Below are positions 1 to 5,251 of a stretch of 11,215 nt of DNA, one piece after another (positions within the stretch are counted from its first letter, which is position 1; each line of letters starts with the position of its first letter). The DNA lies in NCBI GenBank assembly GCA_025451425.1, contig JANWKK010000139.1, positions 1 through 11,215 on the forward strand, given 5' to 3'. This DNA is from Gemmatimonadaceae bacterium (GTDB lineage Bacteria; Gemmatimonadota; Gemmatimonadetes; Gemmatimonadales; Gemmatimonadaceae). The position numbers and the translations under genes are program-made. The notes under the pieces are model-generated. The model had not been told where the DNA came from. It saw only the letters and a program-made list of their open reading frames with translations, and ran no database searches.

Positions 1-305
1 AGTGGCACCGAGAACGTCACCCCTCGCGATTCGAACTCCGCCGCCAGCGCATCGGGGTCAGGGACGTTCAGATATGCATCCCATCGCGCTGCCTTGTCGC
101 GCTTCCGATTGGGCAACGGCGGCACCTCGACTGCCTTGAACATGATCATCGCGCGGTCGCGCTGGACGATTGCGAAGTACGGATCGTTAGGCTCCGCCGT
201 GAACGTGACCTCGAACCCGAGCTTGTCCCGGTAGAACGCGAGCGTCGCCGGGATTTCGGCGACGATGAACAACGGCGAAATGCCGGTAATGGTCGGTCGT
301 GTCAT
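1..305 (-). CDS. VOC-family (glyoxalase/bleomycin-resistance-like) protein, 3' end cut by window edge
   Basis: About 101 residues are visible from an ATG at 303-305; the C-terminus lies left of the window. The N-terminus reads ITGISPLFIVAEIPATLAFYRDKLGFEV, split here as ITGISPLFIVAE then IPATLAFYRDKLGFEV, which is the classic opening strand and helix of a vicinal-oxygen-chelate module (a strand followed by FYRDKLGFE). It continues with FAIVQRDRAMIMF and a DAYLNVPDPDALAAEF segment, the usual second half of such a module. Members of this fold include dioxygenases, glyoxalases and bleomycin/fosfomycin-binding proteins; the substrate cannot be told here. The start codon overlaps the stop of the upstream gene (ATGA), which suggests translational coupling. 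One exact CGTTAGGC octamer (185-192) is read on this strand as Pro-Asn. The family call is firm, the function unknown. Confidence 0.85.
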   Translation of the reverse strand, partial: MTRPTITGISPLFIVAEIPATLAFYRDKLGFEVTFTAEPNDPYFAIVQRDRAMIMFKAVEVPPLPNRKRDKAARWDAYLNVPDPDALAAEFESRGVTFSVP

Positions 306-829
306 TCGTTCAGCTTCAATCGCGACGCGAATTCAGCCAACCCGAGCCTCAGCACTTGAGCAAGCTTCCGCAGCTCGTCGATCGACCACGTCGGGGTGTA
401 GTGCTCACTGGGTGGTGTTACAGCAGAAAGGTTCTGCGCGAAGAAGAGCTTCTCATACAGCGCGCCGGACCAACCATCGAAAGTTCGAAAGAGATTTATC
501 ACCTCGGTGGGTCCGGGGGTGTCCCCGAACAGATTCCAGGCGTCGAGCGTTGCACTGACATCCAGCGTGCTTGCGCTGGGAGCATCGCACCAACGGATCA
601 ATGCGTCGAGGTCGTAGTGCAGAACTAGAGCAGTCTGGAGGTCATACCCTCTGTCCTCGGCGTAGAGGCGGCACCCAGTTTCTGAGACAAAGGTCGGAAT
701 GCGGCCAGAGCTATCCAGCTCAACGCCGTCCGCGCACGCCTCACTGTCGACGTCGGGATCGCCGTGCCATAGAAAGAAGCCGCGGCTTTCCTGCCAAGTG
801 AACGCACACGTGAAGTGAAGACATGCCAT
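302..829 (-). CDS. Hypothetical protein of about 175 residues
   Basis: The open frame extends upstream to 997, but that part lies inside the Nudix gene in another frame and looks like low-complexity shadow (Ser/Arg-rich), so I place the start at the ATG at 827-829, 34 bp after the Nudix stop. No clear ribosome binding site precedes it. The product begins MACLHFTCAFTWQES and is acidic, with aromatic-rich stretches (GFFLWHGDPDVD, LDAWNLFGDT, SEHYTPTWSIDELRKL) and a probable C-terminal helix. It has no signal peptide or membrane segment, so it is probably cytosolic. I do not recognise the family. The stop codon TGA overlaps the start of the VOC gene, placing it in a Nudix-hypothetical-VOC run. 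Its reality is supported by the sensible composition and tight packing; the function is open. Confidence 0.7.
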   Translation of the reverse strand: MACLHFTCAFTWQESRGFFLWHGDPDVDSEACADGVELDSSGRIPTFVSETGCRLYAEDRGYDLQTALVLHYDLDALIRWCDAPSASTLDVSATLDAWNLFGDTPGPTEVINLFRTFDGWSGALYEKLFFAQNLSAVTPPSEHYTPTWSIDELRKLAQVLRLGLAEFASRLKLNE

Positions 830-863
830 TGAAACGAAGGCAGCGGTTAGTTGTAGTGCGTCG

Positions 864-1538
864 TCAGGCAGCACCGGCGCGTACGAGCTTGAGTGCGCTC
901 GCAGCAAAGAGTTCGTCCGTGCCGTCACGGAAATCGACGAGGTATCGCAACGGCGTTTCCGCATAGGCGAGAAGATCGACAGTTCCGCGCTTGCCACAAT
1001 AGATGCCCTCTAGAACCTCGACCTCGTCATCGAGGACGAAAGGGAGCTCGGCTCCGCGACGTCGACAGTTAAAGTCCTCGAGAAGTGCATCGCTATCCAT
1101 ATTAAAGGGTGAGCTAGGTGATGCCCGAAGCGCGAGTAGCTGCGGATAGAGAAACCGGTCAGTCGTGATGTCATCCGACCACACGGCAGACTCCAGCGGC
1201 AGCCACCGAATCGCAATTAGCTCGGCACTCGGCCCTTCGCCGCCGCTGGCTTTCGGTTCACCACTGACGACCGTGCATCGATAGGTGCGCCATCGAACAT
1301 AGGTGCCGTCAGGCGGATCGGCCGCAACGTCCGAGAGTAAGCAATCAACGTGAACGATGACGCCGCATTCCTCGAGTACCTCGCGGGCGACGCACGTTGT
1401 CTCATGCTCGTCTTCCTCGCGGCCGCCGCCCGGGAGCATCCACCATTTGCTTCCGTCTCGAAAGGCGCACTGCACCAACAAGACGCAGCTGTCACGGATG
1501 ACAGCAGCCTGATAGCGAGTGTGCCGAAGGGTTGCCAA
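864..1538 (-). CDS. Nudix hydrolase with additional C-terminal SH3/KOW-like domain
   Basis: The protein has 224 residues from a TTG at 1536-1538. A full Nudix box runs from Gly38 to Val60 (G-x5-E-x7-REV-x-EE-x-GV; Arg52, Glu53, Glu56 and Glu57 all present), preceded by the usual WWMLPGGG strand. Nudix enzymes hydrolyse nucleoside diphosphates linked to another moiety using these glutamates and divalent metal; the substrate cannot be predicted. After the roughly 145-residue Nudix fold there is a linker and then a segment from about residue 165 to 221 (DDEVEVLEGIYCGKRGTVDL, then YLVDFRDGTDELF and ALKLV), resembling a small beta-barrel of KOW/SH3 type. The frame is open upstream of the TTG with no better start and no good ribosome binding site, so the N-terminus is uncertain by several residues. 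It lies 41 bp downstream of the lipoprotein gene and 34 bp upstream of the hypothetical gene. Confidence 0.88.
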   Translation of the reverse strand: MATLRHTRYQAAVIRDSCVLLVQCAFRDGSKWWMLPGGGREEDEHETTCVAREVLEECGVIVHVDCLLSDVAADPPDGTYVRWRTYRCTVVSGEPKASGGEGPSAELIAIRWLPLESAVWSDDITTDRFLYPQLLALRASPSSPFNMDSDALLEDFNCRRRGAELPFVLDDEVEVLEGIYCGKRGTVDLLAYAETPLRYLVDFRDGTDELFAASALKLVRAGAA

Positions 1539-1579
1539 GAGGCGATCGAGACTTAGAGAGCGCTCGTTAGGGTCGGCCG

Positions 1580-2416
1580 TTACCGGCTGTCGTGGACTTC
1601 GACCACGTTCAGCCTGAACGTCACGTCGAGCAGCGGCGGGTCAACGACGTGCACTTGGAATGTGTAGCGACCGGGTCGGCCGCGGAGCGGGCCGCCGGTG
1701 ACGGCCGTGACTGAATCGCCTGGCGCGAGTTCGCGGTACGACCCGTAGCACGTCGGACCGACGGAAATCAGATGCTTGAGCACGGGCGCGGTAGCGCTTG
1801 GATAGCACAGACTCGTAAGTCGTGCAGGTCTAGATCCCAGATTGACAAGACGAGAGCGGAACAAGATCCCATCGTCTGCAGGAGAGGCGACGACCGTATG
1901 GCGCACGCGTGGACCGTTCGGCAGCATTCGTTCGACGGTGACGCTCTCTGTGCGCTGCAACGTCAGAATGGGACGTTCGGCAAGGATGCGCTCGTTCCAG
2001 CAAGCCAGATCGTCTCTGGCTACCGCCAGTTGAACTTCCACATGGCGGCGAGCTGGTACCGTGATCGACTCGGCAGCCGAGAGGTAGCCGATGCGGCGGC
2101 CGAGGAGCCGGTAGCGGCCGCTCGGCACGGCATCGAAGTGAAACTCACCTGTCGAGTCGGTATACATGGCCCGCAACGAATCGCCCAGTAGGGCGACGCC
2201 GGTCTCTGCGACCGGTTTGCGACCCTCCATCGTCACCACACGTCCGACGACCGAATGGCCATCAGCGAAGTCGATCGAATCGGCGTCGACGATCCGGGAG
2301 CCGGGCCGCATACACTCCGGAGAGAGCGGCGCGCTCGCGGTTCGAGGGCGAGCACAGGCCAGCACGATGGCAGCGATCAAACACAGGACGGAGGCCGCGC
2401 GCGTCGCTCGATTCAT
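1580..2416 (-). CDS. Putative lipoprotein with carboxypeptidase-regulatory-like domain
   Basis: A longer frame begins at a TTG at 2428, but the ATG at 2414-2416 is preferred: it has an AGGTGA ribosome binding site just upstream and opens directly on a signal sequence. The 278-residue product starts MNRATRAASVLCLIAAIVLAC, with a possible lipobox VLAC (Cys21), so it is probably an exported lipoprotein. Residues about 45-125 (VVGRVVTMEGRKPVAETGVA, then TDSTGEFHFDAVPSGRYRL and a strand ending VEVQL) match the CarboxypepD_reg/transthyretin-like beta-sandwich common in envelope proteins. The C-terminal half is a second beta-rich region (RSRLVNLGSRPARLTSL, then GRYTFQVHVVDPPLLDVTF) of unassigned family. 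The gene is divergent from the secreted amidohydrolase, and both are envelope-targeted. The role is probably structural or binding; no catalytic motif is visible. Confidence 0.8.
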   Translation of the reverse strand: MNRATRAASVLCLIAAIVLACARPRTASAPLSPECMRPGSRIVDADSIDFADGHSVVGRVVTMEGRKPVAETGVALLGDSLRAMYTDSTGEFHFDAVPSGRYRLLGRRIGYLSAAESITVPARRHVEVQLAVARDDLACWNERILAERPILTLQRTESVTVERMLPNGPRVRHTVVASPADDGILFRSRLVNLGSRPARLTSLCYPSATAPVLKHLISVGPTCYGSYRELAPGDSVTAVTGGPLRGRPGRYTFQVHVVDPPLLDVTFRLNVVEVHDSR

Positions 2417-2423
2417 GTCACCT
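2417..2423 (-). promoter_or_regulatory. Ribosome binding site deciding the lipoprotein start
   Basis: The minus strand reads GTTAGGTGACATG. The AGGTGA element is complementary to the 16S anti-Shine-Dalgarno end and sits just before the ATG at 2416, which argues against the TTG start 12 bp upstream. It also overlaps a GTTAGGT variant of the iterated octamer. Confidence 0.6.
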
Positions 2424-2470
2424 AACAACCAAGCGATTGGAGTGTATCGTCACGAACTCGCTCCCGTCTC

Positions 2471-2498
2471 TTGCCCTTTCTCGTTCGGCCGATAGAAT
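2471..2498 (+). promoter_or_regulatory. Candidate sigma-70-type promoter for the amidohydrolase
   Basis: A -35-like TTGCCC (2471-2476, 4 of 6 matches to TTGACA) and a -10-like TAGAAT (2493-2498, 5 of 6 matches to TATAAT) are separated by 16 bp. Transcription would begin near 2505, giving a leader of roughly 40 bases before the ATG at 2543. The match was found by eye, and the promoter consensus of this organism is unknown. Confidence 0.45.
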
Positions 2499-2503
2499 CG
2501 GCC
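2487..2503. promoter_or_regulatory. 17-bp inverted repeat overlapping the candidate -10 box
   Basis: GGCCGAT-AGA-ATCGGCC is a perfect 7-bp inverted repeat around a 3-bp centre, flanked on each side by TCGTT. It covers the whole candidate -10 element in the divergent lipoprotein/amidohydrolase region, the position expected of a repressor operator. It could instead be chance. A transcript hairpin is less likely, because most of the repeat lies upstream of the predicted transcription start. Confidence 0.4.
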
Positions 2504-2529
2504 TCGTTGCACGCCTTCCTCTCTCTGCT

Positions 2530-2533
2530 GGAG
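2530..2533 (+). promoter_or_regulatory. Ribosome binding site of the amidohydrolase
   Basis: GGAG lies 9 bp before the ATG at 2543. It selects that ATG, which opens on a clean signal peptide, over the upstream TTG at 2471 or the GTG at 2540. Confidence 0.6.
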
Positions 2534-2542
2534 ACGCACGTG

Positions 2543-3994
2543 ATGCACCGTACCACCTTTCGCCGCACGTTGGCAATCATCGGATTGGCCGCCGCTCTGG
2601 CGCCGCTCGCGACGGCGCAGAACACGCCGCAGAACGCCGCGCGGATCACCGCCCTCCGAAAGGATCCGGTCGTCATTCGGGGCGGCTGGCTCTTCACGGG
2701 CACCGCGGACACCGTCGTGCGCAATCAGGGAATTTTCATCGTCGCCGGACGGCTGCTCGCGGTGAATCGACCGATCACCGCCGACGAAGCGCAAGGCGCG
2801 CGCGTCATTCAACTGCGCGACGACCAGTACGTACTGCCCGGCATTTTCGACGTTCATGCGCACTACAACATGACGCTCGGTCCCAACGGCCTGCGCAGCG
2901 ATGAGTGGACGTATAACCCGCTCATCTTCCTCGCGAACGGAGTCACGTCGACGTTCCCCGCGGGCGAGTACGACCCCGACAGCATGATGGCCGCGCGCAA
3001 ACGCATCGACGACGGTGAGCAGATCGGACCGCGCCTCTACAACTCGGGGCCGTATTTCGGCACCGCGCGGCGCGGCTGGAATCAGAATGCGACTGCCGCC
3101 GACATCGATCGCGACGTCGACTACTGGGCCGCGCAGGGCGCGCGCGCCTTCAAGGCGAAAGGGATCGCGCCCGAGCATCTCGCCGAGCTTGTCTCGCGCG
3201 CGCATCAACACGGACTCACCGTCACCGCGCATCTCGAGTCGGGCTTCCGCAACAGCACCAACGCGCGCGACGCCATCCTTCTCGGCGTCGATCGCATCGA
3301 GCACATCCTCGGCGGCGACCAGCTCGATCCCAACAAGCCGGCGTACCCGTCGTGGTCGCGCGTCGATACGGCGTCGCAGGTGTTCAAGGAGATCGTCGCG
3401 CTCTTTATCTCGCACCACGTGATGTTCGATCCGACCATCACCGCGCCCGTATATTTCACGCAGCTCGAGGAGGGGTTCGACTACTGGATCGACGAGCGGA
3501 AGTTTTTCACGCCTGAGGTGCAGGCGTGGGTGAAGACGAAGCCGCCGCGTCACGCGGTGGCTTCGTGGGACTCGCTGTACTGGGCGATGCGTCGGACGAC
3601 GAAGGCATTCTACGACGCGGGCGGCCTTCTCACGTTAGGCACCGACAACCCGAGTACGGGCGAGTTCATCGCGGGCTTCTCGTCGCACCGCGAGCTGCAC
3701 ACGTTGGTGCTGGCCGGCATCCCTAACGCCGCCGCACTCAAGATCGCGACCCTCAATGGTGCTCGCGCGCTCGGCGTGTCTGACAAGCTGGGCACACTCG
3801 AGGCAGGGAAGCTCGCCGACCTCTTCGTGATACGCGGGAATCCGCTCACGGACATCAAGAATACTCGAAACGTTCAGATCGTGATGAAGTCTGGGACGAC
3901 CTACGATCCGCAGGCGTTGCTCGCCCAGGCGGAAGGGAAGATCGGCTTCTCACCCAAGCGGCCAGAGACCACCATGCGCCGCGAGCCGCGTTAG
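2543..3994 (+). CDS. Secreted metal-dependent amidohydrolase (imidazolonepropionase-like)
   Basis: The product has 483 residues. An N-terminal signal peptide (MHRTTFRRTLAIIGLAAALA, cleavage probably after LATAQ) sends it to the periplasm. The amidohydrolase-superfamily barrel follows: the first metal motif VHAH (His105, His107) after LPGIFD, a lysine in ARAFKAKG (Lys204 or Lys206, the candidate bridging carbamate), His230 in TVTAHLES, His254 in RIEHILGG, and the catalytic Asp368 in LTLGTDNPS. The C-terminal GTLEAGKLADLFVIRGNPL strand closes the small beta-sandwich, typical of this family. Members hydrolyse cyclic amides, dipeptides and related C-N bonds; the substrate is not determinable. All expected metal ligands are present, so it should be active. 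The stop codon TAG lies inside a CGTTAGGC octamer, and the gene overlaps the convergent methyltransferase by 4 bp. The octamer also encodes Leu-Gly of the catalytic LTLGTD segment (3633-3640). Confidence 0.93.
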   Translation: MHRTTFRRTLAIIGLAAALAPLATAQNTPQNAARITALRKDPVVIRGGWLFTGTADTVVRNQGIFIVAGRLLAVNRPITADEAQGARVIQLRDDQYVLPGIFDVHAHYNMTLGPNGLRSDEWTYNPLIFLANGVTSTFPAGEYDPDSMMAARKRIDDGEQIGPRLYNSGPYFGTARRGWNQNATAADIDRDVDYWAAQGARAFKAKGIAPEHLAELVSRAHQHGLTVTAHLESGFRNSTNARDAILLGVDRIEHILGGDQLDPNKPAYPSWSRVDTASQVFKEIVALFISHHVMFDPTITAPVYFTQLEEGFDYWIDERKFFTPEVQAWVKTKPPRHAVASWDSLYWAMRRTTKAFYDAGGLLTLGTDNPSTGEFIAGFSSHRELHTLVLAGIPNAAALKIATLNGARALGVSDKLGTLEAGKLADLFVIRGNPLTDIKNTRNVQIVMKSGTTYDPQALLAQAEGKIGFSPKRPETTMRREPR

Positions 3995-3996
3995 GC
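3989..3996 (+). repeat. CGTTAGGC octamer carrying both convergent stop codons
   Basis: On the plus strand TAG (3992-3994) ends the amidohydrolase. On the minus strand TAA (3991-3993) of GCCTAACG ends the methyltransferase. One motif copy thus terminates translation from both directions with a 4-bp gene overlap. Confidence 0.85.
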
Positions 3997-4833
3997 TTGA
4001 GCGATGGCGATTCGCATGTAGAGCGCTCGCTCGACCTTCGCTGCGCCCTGCGCGAATTGCGTGTTCCAGTCGCCCATACCGGAATCCTGGGCCACGCGAA
4101 AGCCGACGGATCGAAGGTCTGCTGCCATTTCCTCACGCGTCCAGGCGCTGATCTGCGGCTCGCCGATCAAGCGGAAAATCAGTCGCGCGATGAAGCCGCG
4201 ATGAACGGTGTGGTAGTTCACGATCAGCGTCGAGCCGGGCGCGCTTCGGCGAGCGATGTTGGCGAGCGTCGCGCGCATCGCGTCATGAGTGAGATACATG
4301 ACGACTCCTTCCCAGATCCAACAGGTTGGTAGCGAGCGATTATGTCCGGCGCTGTCGAGGACGGAGTCGAGGGATTCGCGCTCGAAGTCCATCGACACGA
4401 AGTTGACTATGCCGACGGATTGAGGCAGCTCGGACACATGTGTGCGCTTGTTGCCCTGCGTGGCTGGATGATCGACTTCGAACACTTGCATACCGGCAAT
4501 CTCTGGCATGCGCCAAGCGCGGCCGTCGTAGCCGGCTCCGAGAATGACGACCAGCTTCGCTCCACGGGCGATCGCGTCGCGGACCGCATTGTCGATGGCC
4601 GCTGTGCGAAGGGCCATGATGTCAGCCATCCCGCGCGCCATCTCGAGTTGCATACTGCGCTTTCCTTGTCGAGTGGCGTGCTCGATTTTCGCCAGGCTCC
4701 GCTTCCCCTTGTCATTGAGAAAAACGCGCGCTGTGGGGTCGTGGAACTCCGGGACGTGCGAGACCCCGGCATCGGCTATGGCGCGGCCGAGGGTGACGAA
4801 ATGAGCGGTCCTGCTTGCGCGGTCAGCTTTCAC
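3991..4833 (-). CDS. SAM-dependent methyltransferase, TIGR00027/LCM (PPM1-like) family
   Basis: The protein has 280 residues from a GTG at 4831-4833, starting MKADRASRTAHFVTLGRAIA, the characteristic SRTA...LGRA opening of this family. The AdoMet-binding motif I is VVILGAGYDGRAWR (about residues 95-108), motif II is VFEVDHPATQ (117-126) with the acidic ribose-binding residue, and the family signature EGVVMYLT lies at 175-182. Relatives of leucine carboxyl methyltransferase include many bacterial O-methyltransferases of unknown or secondary-metabolite substrates. No signal peptide or transmembrane segment is visible, so it is cytosolic. It is transcribed divergently from the PQQ dehydrogenase and converges on the amidohydrolase. 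A second member of the same family is at 8799-9653. Family confidence is high; the substrate is unknown. No strong ribosome binding site supports the GTG. Confidence 0.9.
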   Translation of the reverse strand: MKADRASRTAHFVTLGRAIADAGVSHVPEFHDPTARVFLNDKGKRSLAKIEHATRQGKRSMQLEMARGMADIMALRTAAIDNAVRDAIARGAKLVVILGAGYDGRAWRMPEIAGMQVFEVDHPATQGNKRTHVSELPQSVGIVNFVSMDFERESLDSVLDSAGHNRSLPTCWIWEGVVMYLTHDAMRATLANIARRSAPGSTLIVNYHTVHRGFIARLIFRLIGEPQISAWTREEMAADLRSVGFRVAQDSGMGDWNTQFAQGAAKVERALYMRIAIAQA

Positions 4834-5035
4834 GAGTCGGTCGCTCGTTAGGTGTGTGGCCGATGGCTGATGTCCAAGTCGTCGGCATAGTGCAAGTCGT
4901 CACGCTGAGCGAAGGGCATTGGTCCTGTCCCCAGTTGCTAGCAGCGAAGAATCACGTCGATCGCGTTTGCGGACAAGTTGCGGGCCATCGCCGGGGCGGT
5001 GCATATTCGCGCTCCCACCTCCTCGGCGACCGACA
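4834..5035. other. Divergent intergenic region, 202 bp
   Basis: This region separates the methyltransferase start from the PQQ enzyme start, so it should contain promoters for both, but I see no convincing -35/-10 pair. The best plus-strand candidate is weak: TTGCGG (4978-4983) and CATATT (5002-5007) with 18 bp between. It also holds a CGTTAGGT motif variant (4846-4853), a 9-bp direct repeat CAAGTCGTC at 4875-4883 and 4893-4901 (18-bp period), and the stretch CACGCTGAGCGAAGGG (near 4901-4916). Confidence 0.5.
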
Positions 5036-5197
5036 ATGTGGCTTCGCCTCATCGGCAGTCTCGCGCTCCTGCCCGTTGTCGTCCGCGCGCAGACACTGGC
5101 GGCTTCGAAAGCAGTGTCCGCGACTCCGAGCAGTCTCGAACGCCCCGCGCCTGGGGAGTGGCCACAGACCGGTCGCGACTACTACAACCAGCGTTAG
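5036..5197 (+). pseudogene. 5' fragment of the PQQ dehydrogenase gene, ended by an in-frame TAG
   Basis: An ATG at 5036-5038 opens a signal peptide (MWLRLIGSLALLPVVVRAQ) followed by the start of a PQQ dehydrogenase (GEWPQTGRDYYNQR). TAG at 5195-5197 (codon 54) then stops it. The frame continues without any shift into TPLRRITTADVAQL and on into the main propeller. Relatives carry a W..G.D..NQRYSPL..I pattern here, so the TAG sits exactly where Tyr (TAC or TAT) is expected: a single-base nonsense change or a sequencing error. The surrounding 5192-5199 (CGTTAGAC) is one mismatch from the iterated octamer. Without this fragment the remaining protein has no export signal. Confidence 0.8.
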
Positions 5198-5251
5198 ACG
5201 CCGCTGCGTCGAATAACGACTGCCGACGTCGCGCAGCTTGCACCGCGGGCC

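Noticed and set aside
830..997. N-terminal extension of the hypothetical gene
   Set aside because: It lies inside the Nudix gene in another frame and is Ser/Arg-rich without conserved appearance; the internal ATG at 829 fits the spacing.
2450..3553. Minus-strand open frame of 367 codons opposite the amidohydrolase
   Set aside because: It is Arg-rich shadow coding across a gene with all family motifs on the other strand, and has no recognisable domain of its own.
4342..4851. Plus-strand open frame opposite the first methyltransferase
   Set aside because: The minus strand has the complete methyltransferase motif set; this frame reads as its complement.
5195..5197. Programmed readthrough or pyrrolysine insertion at TAG
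   Set aside because: Nothing nearby suggests a recoding element, and relatives have an ordinary Tyr at this position.
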